A stretch of DNA of 61,435 nucleotides from Desulfonatronovibrio magnus. Lineage in GTDB: Bacteria > Desulfobacterota > Desulfovibrionia > Desulfovibrionales > Desulfonatronovibrionaceae. Of this stretch, positions 40,033 through 49,123 are shown piece by piece; position 1 is the stretch's first letter, and the number at the start of each line of letters is the position of its first letter. The notes under the pieces were generated by a model that had not been told where the DNA came from, did not search any database, and saw only the letters and a list, made by a program, of their open reading frames with translations. The translations under genes were made by a program, and so were the position numbers. Location: positions 1-61,435 of the forward strand of contig NZ_KN882184.1 of NCBI RefSeq assembly GCF_000934755.1. The letters are read 5' to 3'.

Positions 40033-41184
40033 CTATTCTGTCCTGCTCTGGCTTAGCAGGTCGGGCAATGCCGGCAGGGCCTGGTCAAGAGGGATAATTT
40101 CAATGCCCGGCAGGTGGCGGCGATGAGGTCCGCCATAGAACATATAGGCTCTGGCCATGGGATAGTCCCGAGCAAAAGCCCGCAGGCCTTTGATGTCATG
40201 GTTTCTGATGGCCCCTGCCCGTTTGACTTCAATGCCGATGAGGCCTTTTTCTCCGTAGAGTATCAAATCCACTTCCTGATTTTCAGGTGTTCTCCAGTAA
40301 TACAGGTCATATCCCAGCCCCAGATTGTCGTTGACCGCTCTGATCTCCTGGAAGACCAGGGTTTCCAGGGCAGCGCCGTCAATCTCCTCGGGCCGGTCAA
40401 GAGGCCCCTTGGGGCGCAGTGTCCGGAATACCCCGGCGTCAAAGAAGAAGAATTTGGGATGTGCGGACATACGCCGCCTGCTCTTCCGGGTGAACACCGG
40501 CAAACGCCAGGCCAGCAGAAGGTCTTCCAGGATATGGAAATAGCCTTCCACTACCTTGCGGTTGACCTCGCACTCCCTGGCCACCTGGGAAATATTCAGT
40601 ACCGAGGCCTGGGAAAGGCTGGCCGCTTCCAGGAACCGGGCAAAGGCCTGCAGGTTGCGGACCAGACCCTCCTGCTGGACTTCTTCGCGAATGTAGGTGT
40701 GTACGTAGGCGGACAGATAGTCGGCTGGATTCTGTTCGGTGCAGGCGGCCGGCAAATGACCGCGGGTAAGGGCCTGATCCAGGGAAAAATCCGGACCAAG
40801 CTCAACAGCCGTAAGAGGATGCATGGACCTGGTCACAGCCCGGCCGGCCAGGAGGTTGACCCCCCTGGAGCGCAGTTTCCTGGCGCTGGAACCGGTGAGG
40901 ATGAACTTAAGTCCCTGGTTTTCGATTAATTGGTGCACAGTGTTCAACAGTTCCGGTACGCGCTGCACCTCATCAATGACCACCCAGCCATCATAACCGG
41001 GGGGAATGAATTCAATCAGGCGATAGGGGCCTGCCAGCAGGGAGGTATAGTGTCTGGAATCCAGCAAATCGACATATACTGAGTCTGGATACTCGGCCCT
41101 GACCCAGGTGGATTTGCCAGTACCCCGGGGTCCGAACAGGAAAAAGCTTTTCTTGGCAGGTTGATTCAGTATTCTGGAGTACAT
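40033..41184 (-). CDS. AAA ATPase with DUF4143 domain (copy 1)
   Basis: A 383-residue protein: N-terminal AAA ATPase with Walker A 'FLFGPRGTGKSTW', Walker B 'WVVIDEVQRVPELL' and sensor 'FILTGSSARKLR', and a C-terminal DUF4143 domain with a restriction-nuclease-like core, 'QEVDLILYGEKGLIGIEVKR' (D, E-x-K). Such proteins are common, recombine often and are of unknown function, possibly DNA-handling. A TTG six codons upstream is an alternative start. The 3' end is duplicated at the end of the BON gene, and the downstream flank is shared with the Rpn genes. It is 37% or so similar by eye to its neighbour copy 2 in the motif regions, a rough impression only. Confidence 0.85.
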   Translation of the reverse strand: MYSRILNQPAKKSFFLFGPRGTGKSTWVRAEYPDSVYVDLLDSRHYTSLLAGPYRLIEFIPPGYDGWVVIDEVQRVPELLNTVHQLIENQGLKFILTGSSARKLRSRGVNLLAGRAVTRSMHPLTAVELGPDFSLDQALTRGHLPAACTEQNPADYLSAYVHTYIREEVQQEGLVRNLQAFARFLEAASLSQASVLNISQVARECEVNRKVVEGYFHILEDLLLAWRLPVFTRKSRRRMSAHPKFFFFDAGVFRTLRPKGPLDRPEEIDGAALETLVFQEIRAVNDNLGLGYDLYYWRTPENQEVDLILYGEKGLIGIEVKRAGAIRNHDIKGLRAFARDYPMARAYMFYGGPHRRHLPGIEIIPLDQALPALPDLLSQSRTE

Positions 41185-41335
41185 GATTCCATTTTTCAGC
41201 AAAAATTGGAGTTGTCAAGTTAATTTTTACAGCTCCAGCTGAGAATTTATGTCTGTTGAACCCGCTGCAATCCGTTTAAACGCTTCGGACAGGTCCGTAT
41301 GATCAATCAGTTTCACTCGGGCCGCCAATGGTCAT

Positions 41336-41519
41336 GGGAGCATTACGAGTTTTTTGAAAATGGATGGGGACAGTCCCGAAGCCAGGGACAGTCCCCCTCC
41401 GGACTGTAAGCCTCCGGGCAGGAAGCCGTGCCATGCCGTAGTTTATAGCTTTTCACACAAAAAGATAGCCTTAACACACCCTATTCATATTTTGTTTTCA
41501 AAAAACTCGTAATGCTCCC
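41336..41519. mobile_element. MITE-like element C with 9-bp target duplication
   Basis: 184 bp with 25-bp perfect inverted repeats (GGGAGCATTACGAGTTTTTT plus GAAAA at the left). AATGGTCAT flanks both ends exactly (41327-41335 and 41520-41528). The interior includes two copies of GGGACAGTCCC-type palindromes in the opposite orientation to element A and the GCAGGAAGCCGTGCC module also seen at 5.0 and 18.7 kb. It sits between the two ATPase genes. Confidence 0.92.
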
Positions 41520-41602
41520 AATGGTCATTCATGGCAAAAATGAACTCACAAGTTTAATCAGTCGGCTGCTAAATCTATTCAGTCAAATGAAAACTTACGG
41601 GA

Positions 41603-42790
41603 TTAAAAGATATCACCTTGATGCAGGGCGGTTATAAACTGCTCCACCGGCAAGACATGCAGACCGTCAAACCTGTAAACCCTCTGTCCTGTATATACGG
41701 CAATCATTTTTTCCACATCAATTTTATTCTGGCTCTTCAGAGAACGCATAGGAGCTTCCCATTCTCTGCGCCATGCATCAGAAAGCTTGACTTCCAGGGC
41801 CACAACCCGGCCAGGAGATCCTGACCTTTTTCTGGCGGTCTCCACAATAAAATCCACTTCAACTCCGGATGGTGTTCTGTAAAAATAAATGGGCCGGTGT
41901 TTTCGGCTCACCTGGTTAAAAACTCTGAGTTCATGAAAGATAATAGTTTCCAGAGCCGTGCCCTGCCAGGCTCTGTCTACAGGATCGCGCAACCACCCGG
42001 CTGCGGCTCTGGCAACACCTGGATCAAACCAGAAAAATTTCGGCCTGGCCGTTTCTCTGACTTTAAAGCCCGGGCGCCAGGCCTGGAGAAAATTTCCAAG
42101 CAATGTGTCCACAAGGATGGAAAAGTATCCATCAACCGTGCTTCTGGGTACCCCTGAGTCTCTGGCCAGCCCCTGAGTATTGATCATCTGGGCATTCATC
42201 TGACCGGCTATGCTCATAAAGCGCAAAAAAGGCGGTTCATGGCGAATCAGACCTTCAGCTCTTATTTCTTCCTGCAAGTAAGTATCAACATAGGCTGCAA
42301 GGATATCCGGGGCCAGTTGGGGATTGTTGAGAACCATGGGCAGCATTCCCCAGTTCAGAGCCATATTCAGGTTAAATCCGCTGCCAAGTTCGTGAGCTGA
42401 AAACCCTTCCATATTCAGAGTCAGTGCCCGTCCGGCCAGAAGGTTGGCTCCTCCTCTCTTCAGCTTGCGTGCTGACGATCCGCAAAGCGCGAATTTCAAC
42501 CCCCTGGATTCCATAATCCTGTGAACTTCGTCCAGGAGTACAGGATTTTTTTGAATTTCATCCAGAACCACCCATTCATCGCTTTTCAGGTGGGCGATCA
42601 TGGCTTCAAGACGATGCGGCTCCTTCATAAGTTCCAAGTGGAGAGATGAGTCCAGCAGATCAAGTCTCAATGAATTTCCAAGGACATCATTGAGCCATGT
42701 TGTTTTTCCAGTTCCTCGTGGACCAAAAAGAAAAAAAGAATAATCCGGGCACGTCAGGAGTCTTGGAATAATATGCTTGCTGTTTGCCAT
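41603..42790 (-). CDS. AAA ATPase with DUF4143 domain (copy 2)
   Basis: A 395-residue homologue of copy 1: Walker A 'FLFGPRGTGKTTW', Walker B 'WVVLDEIQKNPVLLDEV', sensor 'LCGSSARKLKRGGANLLAGR' and DUF4143 nuclease-like core 'GVEVDFIVET' ... 'ALEVKLS'. The ATG at MANSKHIIP has a GGAGA site and is preferred over a longer frame. A 30-bp copy of its 5' end lies at 35.8 kb. The ATPase pair brackets a young MITE insertion. Function unknown; genes of this type behave like mobile or defence-associated accessory genes. Confidence 0.87.
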   Translation of the reverse strand: MANSKHIIPRLLTCPDYSFFLFGPRGTGKTTWLNDVLGNSLRLDLLDSSLHLELMKEPHRLEAMIAHLKSDEWVVLDEIQKNPVLLDEVHRIMESRGLKFALCGSSARKLKRGGANLLAGRALTLNMEGFSAHELGSGFNLNMALNWGMLPMVLNNPQLAPDILAAYVDTYLQEEIRAEGLIRHEPPFLRFMSIAGQMNAQMINTQGLARDSGVPRSTVDGYFSILVDTLLGNFLQAWRPGFKVRETARPKFFWFDPGVARAAAGWLRDPVDRAWQGTALETIIFHELRVFNQVSRKHRPIYFYRTPSGVEVDFIVETARKRSGSPGRVVALEVKLSDAWRREWEAPMRSLKSQNKIDVEKMIAVYTGQRVYRFDGLHVLPVEQFITALHQGDIF

Positions 42791-42897
42791 GCGTTTCTCC
42801 AGTGGTTTCGTAGAAATCCAATGCAAAATTACATCTTTTCCGTAAATTTGCAAGTTCCTGCTGTTTAGGTTCTATACAGCCGATACGGACTTGACGT

Positions 42898-42918
42898 GGA
42901 GCATTACGCGTTTCTGAA
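42898..42918 (+). repeat. Solo MITE end
   Basis: GGAGCATTACGCGTTTCTGA matches the left end of element B. No right end is found before the transporter gene, but an 11-bp direct repeat ATACGGACTTG lies on either side at 42883-42893 and 43063-43073. Confidence 0.65.
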
Positions 42919-43060
42919 AGCTGCAAACATGAAATCGCATTGAGCGCGAAGCGTCCGGAAAAAAACTTTCCACTCCGCTCATAACTCGGTTTGTTATTTG
43001 ATCTCCAGGCTGAGTCATTATGAATCATTTCCTCTTGATCAGCCTTTTATTATCGGGCTT

Positions 43061-44407
43061 TTATACGGACTTGCCAGGATCATTCACTTGCTGAATATCT
43101 GAAGCCTCAGGGACTTTCAGCAGCACGGCAAAACCAGCAGCAAAAAAAAAAAGCGCCACGCTCATCCCGGCCCGTTGACTATCCGCCAGGTAGGTGACAG
43201 CTCCTACAAACAGTGGGCAGAAAAACGCTACCTTGCCTGACAGAGCATATAAGCCGAACATCTGGTTTCGCAGAGCTTCAGGGGCCACCCGGCCCATGTA
43301 AGTGCGGCTGGCAGCCTGGACCGGTCCGACAAAGATCCCCAGCACCAGGGCAGAGACCCAGAACAGGATTACAGACTCAGTCAGAACAATCACAGAACCA
43401 GTGATGATTAATCCGGACAGGGATAAGAGAATAGTTTTTTTACTGCCGAACCAGTCATCAATCCAGGCAAAGCAAGCAGCCCCAAATCCCGCTGTTATGT
43501 TGACCACAATGCCGAAAACAAGAACTTCCCGCGGGCTCATACCGAATGTTCCGGCGGCATAAACCCCTCCGAAAATAAATACAGTTGCCAGACCATCAAT
43601 ATACAGGAGACGGGCGATGAGAAAGCGCACAATGTACGAGTATTCCCGAGCTTGTCTTATTGACTGTCCCAGTTGCCTTATTCCATCTCTGACCGCCCGG
43701 CCCACAGCTTTTCCCGTGCCCGGCTGATCAGGCGTAAACAGAAACATGGGAAGCGAAAACAAGGCGAACCAGGCCGCAGCCAGGAAAAAAGTAGCCCTTA
43801 CAGGCTCGGCCGTCTGCTCATCGAGTCCAAACCACTGCTCCCCGTGGGTTATTACTGTCAACGCGGCCACCAGAGCCATAAGTCCACCCAGATAGCCCAT
43901 GCTCCATCCCCACCCCGACCAGCGGCCCATCCTCTCGGAGTTCGCCAGTCTGGGCAGCATGGCATTGTAGAAAACTCCGGCGTATTCCATCCCTATTTCA
44001 CCGATGGAAACAAGCAGCAAAGCGAGGATAACATACTCCACAGAAGGCTTTACCAGCCACAAAGATGCGGTTGCCAGGATACATACCAGGCTGAATCCGG
44101 CAATCCAGGGTTTGCGTCGTCCGGTCTGATCAACAATGGCGCCCAGCAGAGGCCCTCCGATACCCACCAGTATTCCGGTTATACCAAGGGTCGTCGCCCA
44201 CAATGCAGCGCCAGTCACCTCATCGCCTGCAACCATCTGTGAAAAGTAGGTTGCGAATACAAAGGTGAGCACTATGGTTGCGTAAGAATTGCTGCCCCAG
44301 TCAAAGAACGCCCATGACCACATTCCAGGAGATGTTGATTCTCCTGCCCGGTGTAAACTTCCTTTTTCAATCGTTGAGCAATCGGTTCCCCGAACGGCCT
44401 GTTTCAT
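43061..44407 (-). CDS. UMF1 family MFS transporter
   Basis: A 448-residue membrane protein with about 12 helices. The N-terminal signature 'WSWAFFDWGSNSYATIVLTF' and 'LLGAIVDQTGRRKPWIAG' are typical of UMF1 (Atg22-like) major facilitators. The substrate is unknown; the yeast homologue exports amino acids from the vacuole. The last codons and stop overlap a direct repeat that also occurs 170 bp downstream, at the solo MITE end. No operon partner is seen. Confidence 0.88.
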   Translation of the reverse strand: MKQAVRGTDCSTIEKGSLHRAGESTSPGMWSWAFFDWGSNSYATIVLTFVFATYFSQMVAGDEVTGAALWATTLGITGILVGIGGPLLGAIVDQTGRRKPWIAGFSLVCILATASLWLVKPSVEYVILALLLVSIGEIGMEYAGVFYNAMLPRLANSERMGRWSGWGWSMGYLGGLMALVAALTVITHGEQWFGLDEQTAEPVRATFFLAAAWFALFSLPMFLFTPDQPGTGKAVGRAVRDGIRQLGQSIRQAREYSYIVRFLIARLLYIDGLATVFIFGGVYAAGTFGMSPREVLVFGIVVNITAGFGAACFAWIDDWFGSKKTILLSLSGLIITGSVIVLTESVILFWVSALVLGIFVGPVQAASRTYMGRVAPEALRNQMFGLYALSGKVAFFCPLFVGAVTYLADSQRAGMSVALFFFAAGFAVLLKVPEASDIQQVNDPGKSV

Positions 44408-45615
44408 GCAGTACCTGGTTTATCCTTATTCTCTGAAATTATTTCATCTTTTTTGGCAATGTTTTTTGATCTGCCTCAGTTAAACTCCCCAAAGGCTTGC
44501 CGGGTCAACCTTACTTTTCATTGGGAAATCCCGGTTTATCAGGGTAGGCCCCAGTTAAACCCTGCTCCGCAGAAACGCTTTCATCTTTCTTAAAGGGTCA
44601 GACAGGGTTAAGAGATGGATTAAGAAAAAAGTTTTTTTATACCCCCTCCCAGCGTAATGCCCTTCAGGCCTGCTCTTTTAGCAACTATACGGGACAGGCT
44701 TAGGTCAGGCTAAAAGGTCTTCAATCCTGTTAATCCTGTCTAAATTTCTTTTTTTTGACAGCATTTCACGAGTAAGTCACTGAAAGTCAGTTCCATGTTC
44801 TCAATTTCAAAATCCAGACTGGGTTAATAGGAATTTTCATTCTCATCTTACAGACAGGTAGTTGATATAAACATAAGGACCAAAATCATTCATCTGCAAT
44901 AAGGGTTTTACAGTATTTTATATTCTCTTCATCCAGTTCAAATTAATATCACATCGACACTTTGTGTAAATTGCTGCTTCGGCCATCGGGGACAGGTATT
45001 CCAGCACATATTTTTCATTAAATTTTTTTTTATCAGCAGATAAAAATTAGTACTGGGAGAGCCTGTCTCCTTCCATCTCAAATTAAATGTCTCTTTAGTG
45101 TTAATCGTCATCAATAAATTCATACAGCCTTTCTGAAAGCTATTTACTGTTTCTCCCCTATTCACAGCAGCTTGATTCTGCATACCTTTTAAAAAGAGTC
45201 ACATGAATGCTTGTTTTGGAAGAACTTTCAAGTCGAAGTGCTGGTGTCACTATATCACGTCAGTGGTAACAGTTTAGTTTACAGCAGTATGTGGTTAGTT
45301 CTGTCCTTAAATTCAATGAACTAAAATATTATCACCAGTGATGGCCTTAAGACGGTTATTGTATTAAGTGTAACTGAATATTCCAGAAATCAGATTTTAT
45401 TAATAAGCATATAGATATTAGTTTCCTTGTAATAGTTTAGCTCCTTTCTAAGGAAAGCAAAGGACTGGCTCTCCCAGCCTTTGTATTTTGCTGATGTAAA
45501 ACACAGACGTAATTTAGCAAGGACTTGAAGAGCCTGTACCCGTGCCACATGCAAAAAGCTAAACTGTTACGTTGTCTTATATTCATTTAACCATTTAACA
45601 GGAGGTTTTTTTACC
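44408..45615. other. 1.2-kb gap upstream of the BON genes
   Basis: No gene is supported on either strand; the longest frames lack family features and good ribosome binding sites. Nothing structured was recognised apart from GTAACAGTTTAGTT-type repeats near 45268 and 45555 shared with 39.57 kb. An AGGAGG site at the right end belongs to the next gene, so the promoter of the BON gene is presumably here. Confidence 0.5.
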
Positions 45616-46290
45616 ATGGCCCTAATGGATGAAGAGATTAAAAACAGTATTGTCGATGCAATATATAGAGATCCTCGCATCAACGCATCAGATGTAAGTG
45701 TAGAAGTAGACAATGGTAAGGTCACCCTTTCAGGTCAAGTGCCTACATATTTTTCTTTTACAGCCACACACAGCAATGCTTTGCAGATACCAGGCGTAGT
45801 CAGTGTGGATAACAGGCTTATAGTCAGTTATCCTCCGGGAGTAACTATACCCGCTGCTTCTGAATTATTATCCTTTGTGGAAGACAAGCTTGACCGAAAC
45901 CCTGATATTGACATTCAGGATAAAGAAATCAAGGTCACAGGAGGAAATGTTACCTTACGCGGAACCGTGGATGCTTACTGGAAAAAGGATTACGCGGAAA
46001 CCCTGGTTGCATCTGAACCAGGAGTACTCACCATAACCAATAATCTGGCAATAGTCCCTGATAAGGACTATCTTGACCAGGATGTTGCCAATGGGGTGTC
46101 ATTATCACTGGAATCCAATCCATTGGTATCATCTGAAGACATAGACGTTAGAGTTCAAAACGGAAAAGTCACCTTGACTGGAACGGTACCAAGCTGGCCT
46201 GTCTGGGAAGCTGCACACAATTCAGCTGTACTTACTCCCGGAGTAAGAGGAGTTGAAAACTTGATTGTTGTTTCCTGGCCTCAGTTGTAA
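45616..46290 (+). CDS. Triple BON-domain protein, cytoplasmic
   Basis: A 224-residue protein of three BON domains (about 5-72, 80-147, 152-222), each with the pattern 'V.NGKVTLSG.V' and 'PGV..V.N.L'. There is no signal peptide: it starts MALMDEEIKNSIVDAIYRDP. It has a strong AGGAGG ribosome binding site. Similar BON proteins are induced by osmotic or other stress and may bind membranes or scaffold complexes. The next gene encodes a homologue that does carry a signal peptide, so the pair serve different compartments. The third domain is 'VRVQNGKVTLTGTVPSWPVW'. Confidence 0.88.
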   Translation: MALMDEEIKNSIVDAIYRDPRINASDVSVEVDNGKVTLSGQVPTYFSFTATHSNALQIPGVVSVDNRLIVSYPPGVTIPAASELLSFVEDKLDRNPDIDIQDKEIKVTGGNVTLRGTVDAYWKKDYAETLVASEPGVLTITNNLAIVPDKDYLDQDVANGVSLSLESNPLVSSEDIDVRVQNGKVTLTGTVPSWPVWEAAHNSAVLTPGVRGVENLIVVSWPQL

Positions 46291-46624
46291 AATAAAATTG
46301 CTCCGTAAGACCAGCACAATAACAATCTTAATTTATCATGCAAAAGTGGCTATGTAATAAAATGGTCCCTGGATCAGATGCGGGATGATTGTTAAAGTTG
46401 CTCGCATTCTTTACCGACATTCATGCAAAAAGCTATCCTTGATCAAGGCTGCATATGCTACTCGAAGATAAGAATGTCTCCGGCAATAACTAAACAAGTA
46501 TCATCTCGGCATAAGTATTTTTGGCATAAAATGACTGCCGGATCCAGCGCTCCATAGCGAGACGATTTTTAAACATCTGCAAAATTATTTTTCAGGTGAA
46601 ACATAAACTTTAAAGGAGTAAAAT

Positions 46625-47365
46625 ATGTTGCGTTTATTATCTTTTATGATTTGTTTCTCAATGCTGACTGCATTTTCATTTGCCTGGGCTGCAGTAATCC
46701 CTGACGAAGAAATCAAAAAAAATGTAATTGAAGAATTGTATGGAGACGACCGGGTGGATGCATCCGATATCCGGGTAGAGGTAAATTACGGTGAAGTAAT
46801 TCTTTCCGGTGAAGTGCCGACTTATCTGTCTTTTACCAGTGCACACAGCAATGCCCTTCAAGTACAAGGAGTTACCATGGTGGATAACCGCCTTACAGTA
46901 ACTTATCCAGCTGATGTACATACCCCCGCTGATAAAGCAATTGAAAACAGAATAGAGAACGTACTCGCCCTGAACCCTGATATTAATATTCAGGATATGG
47001 AAGTCCAGGTTAGAGGCGGGATTGTAGATTTGCGGGGAACTGTAGATGCTTTCTGGAAAAAAAATTATGCTCAAGAGCTGGTAGCTCCAGAACCAGGGGT
47101 GATCGCAATCAATAACCATCTGGCAATCGTTCCCACAAGAGATATTATAGACCAGGACATTGCCAAAGACATCGTAAGATCTCTTGAAGTCAGGGCTGCT
47201 GTATTAGCTGAAGACGTAACTGTAACAGTAGAAAACGGAGAGGTGGAACTAACAGGAACAGTTCCCAGCTGGATTGCCAAAGAATCGGCCTACCATGCTG
47301 CTGAATTCACCGCCGGTGTCATTGACGTGAAGAACTATCTAAACATAGCAAATATCGGCAGTTAG
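46625..47365 (+). CDS. Triple BON-domain protein, exported
   Basis: A 246-residue paralogue of the previous gene product with an N-terminal signal peptide (residues 1-23, 'LLSFMICFSMLTAFSFAWA'), so it is expected in the periplasm. After cleavage the mature protein aligns with the cytoplasmic paralogue along its whole length, e.g. 'VPTYLSFTSAHSNALQVQGV' against 'VPTYFSFTATHSNALQIPGV'. The ribosome binding site is AAAGGAG. A 334-bp gap separates the two; a strong terminator follows. Confidence 0.9.
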   Translation: MLRLLSFMICFSMLTAFSFAWAAVIPDEEIKKNVIEELYGDDRVDASDIRVEVNYGEVILSGEVPTYLSFTSAHSNALQVQGVTMVDNRLTVTYPADVHTPADKAIENRIENVLALNPDINIQDMEVQVRGGIVDLRGTVDAFWKKNYAQELVAPEPGVIAINNHLAIVPTRDIIDQDIAKDIVRSLEVRAAVLAEDVTVTVENGEVELTGTVPSWIAKESAYHAAEFTAGVIDVKNYLNIANIGS

Positions 47366-47400
47366 ACAAATCTGGATTACCAGGCGAATCCTTACATGAA

Positions 47401-47434
47401 AAAGCCCTGATCAGTTAAATGATCAGGGCTTTTC
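47401..47434 (+). terminator. Intrinsic terminator after the BON genes
   Basis: A 13-bp perfect stem (AAAGCCCTGATCA with TGATCAGGGCTTT), a GTTAAA loop and a T-run. It lies about 35 bp after the stop codon of the exported BON protein. Confidence 0.9.
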
Positions 47435-47521
47435 TGTGTCATCCTGACACCTCATTGCCAGTAGAACAATGGTCAGATATTTAGAAAAATAATGTTATTA
47501 TCGCCCTGCTGCTTTAAAAAG

Positions 47522-47542
47522 GGGCTGGGCTATAACCAGCCC
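47522..47542. terminator. Possible terminator hairpin for the convergent minus-strand operon
   Basis: GGGCTGG and CCAGCCC form a 7-bp stem, preceded on the plus strand by an A-run (TTTAAAAAG), which gives a T-rich tail on the minus strand. It would end transcription of the phosphoribosyltransferase operon. Confidence 0.5.
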
Positions 47543-47634
47543 ATGGCAGTGACTATGCATAGAAGCATCAACAGCGTCCCAGCAAAAAAGCCGCAAAGCC
47601 GCAAGACTTGATGAAGTTTTGATTCATAACTTTT

Positions 47635-48312
47635 TCAGGCCTCCAGCATTTCTGTTACTTCCTGTTCATCCAGGTCATGCCAGTGGCTGTATGCTTCAGC
47701 TACAGCAAAGAACGGCGCTGTACGGATATTGATGCAGTATATTTTGTCCACCTCCGTGGATATACGGTCAACTGTTTTCAGCGGGGCAGTGGGAACAGCT
47801 ACAGTTATCTGACTAACCCCAGCCTTTTTGACCATGTCAATCGCAGCCTGCATGGTGAGTCCGGAAGCCAGACCGTCATCAACCAAAATAACTATTTTAT
47901 CTGCAACGACTGGAAAAGGACGATCATGACGAAAAAAAGCGTTTCTTTTTTTTAACTCCCCGGCGACCCTTTTTTTCTCTTCCTCAATCTGGGCTTCGCT
48001 TAAATGCAGTCCGGCAAGAAGACGATCATTTAAAAATGTGGTACCGTCCTGGGCCATGGCCCCGAACCCGGCTTCAGGATTGTCAGGTATCTTTAGTTTT
48101 CTGGCGATCACCAGATCAAACGGCAAATTCAAGCTCCTGCTGACCATCAATCCCACCGGGACCCCTCCAGAGGGAATGGCCAGAACCATTAGTCCGTTGG
48201 GTAAAGGGTATTCCGGCTGAAGCATCATGGCCAGCATTTTGCCTGCATCCGCGCGGTCCCTGAAAACGTGACGATCATCGCGAAAATTCTTCATTTCATG
48301 TATTTCTGCCAT
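47635..48312 (-). CDS. Phosphoribosyltransferase-domain protein
   Basis: A 225-residue type I PRTase fold. The PRPP-binding loop is 'VILVDDGLASGLTM' (141-154) and the N-terminal 'VLAIPSGGVPVGL' forms another conserved loop; 'RKLKIPDNPEAGFGAMA' is typical of the stress-associated PRTases found fused or next to alpha/beta hydrolases in dormancy regulons such as Rv0571c. The real substrate of these proteins is unknown, and they are not the purine salvage enzymes. It is the last of a four-gene run, 24 bp from the SDR gene. Confidence 0.87.
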   Translation of the reverse strand: MAEIHEMKNFRDDRHVFRDRADAGKMLAMMLQPEYPLPNGLMVLAIPSGGVPVGLMVSRSLNLPFDLVIARKLKIPDNPEAGFGAMAQDGTTFLNDRLLAGLHLSEAQIEEEKKRVAGELKKRNAFFRHDRPFPVVADKIVILVDDGLASGLTMQAAIDMVKKAGVSQITVAVPTAPLKTVDRISTEVDKIYCINIRTAPFFAVAEAYSHWHDLDEQEVTEMLEA

Positions 48313-48336
48313 TATTACTCCCTGTTTTTCATATAT

Positions 48337-49092
48337 TTATCCACCAAGGTCACGCACGTCCCAGACTTTGCCATGAAGTCTCTTCAGGTCCGCTGACATA
48401 AGATCCACCAGAGCGGATGCTGATTCTTCAGCAGAGATAAGCATTCCCTTTTCTTTCCACGACTTGAACACTTCTTGAACTTTTTCGGCCGCACCCCCGC
48501 TGGATTCCCTGGCCTGCTTTTGCATTCTGGTTTCTACAATTCCCGGCCTGTACACAAAGGTGATTATTTTACTGGCTTCAGCTGCGAGTTGACGGGCCAG
48601 ATGCTCTTCAGCTGCTTTGGCAGCGCAATATGCGGCAATGCCGGGCTGGATTTTTTCCGCTGCCCCGGATCCAAAAAATACTGCAAGACCCTGTTCCTTT
48701 TTAAGAAATTTGGGAACGCACTGCTGAATCAAAAGAAATGCAGCATGCACGCTGGCTTGAAAAACAGTCAAAAAGTCATGTTCCTCTATTTCCCATATGT
48801 AAGGCCCTGGATTAAGCACTCCGGCAGCGTGAATAAAACCAGAAAAATTACCCATGGACTCGGCTTTTTCAGCCATAGCCTGGACTGTTCTGGTTTTGGA
48901 GGCATCTCCAACTGTGTACTCCACTGATATACCAAGTTCTAAACATTCATCCCGGGTTTCTATAAGCCGACCTTCACTGCGGGCGTTGATTACAAGATTA
49001 ACCTTGTGCCCGGCAAGTTTAAGGGCCAGGGCTTTACCTATACCCATGGAAGCTCCTGTCAAAATCAGCGTTTTTCCTTCTAATTGGTGCAT
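48337..49092 (-). CDS. Short-chain dehydrogenase/reductase
   Basis: A 251-residue classical SDR. The cofactor motif 'TGASMGIG' is at 12-19, 'HAAGV' follows at 88-92, and the catalytic residues are S142 ('FFGSGAAE'), Y155 and K159 ('YCAAKAA'). R38 after the second beta-strand ('NARSE') suggests preference for NADP(H). The substrate is unknown. It lies 31 bp after the ATP-grasp gene in the same operon. Confidence 0.88.
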   Translation of the reverse strand: MHQLEGKTLILTGASMGIGKALALKLAGHKVNLVINARSEGRLIETRDECLELGISVEYTVGDASKTRTVQAMAEKAESMGNFSGFIHAAGVLNPGPYIWEIEEHDFLTVFQASVHAAFLLIQQCVPKFLKKEQGLAVFFGSGAAEKIQPGIAAYCAAKAAEEHLARQLAAEASKIITFVYRPGIVETRMQKQARESSGGAAEKVQEVFKSWKEKGMLISAEESASALVDLMSADLKRLHGKVWDVRDLGG

Positions 49093-49123
49093 GTAATTTC
49101 TCCTGGTTAAAGTGCGATAATTT

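Noticed and set aside
44938-45183. Minus-strand frame of 81 codons upstream of the BON genes
   Set aside because: No domain, no convincing ribosome binding site, low-complexity AT-rich DNA.
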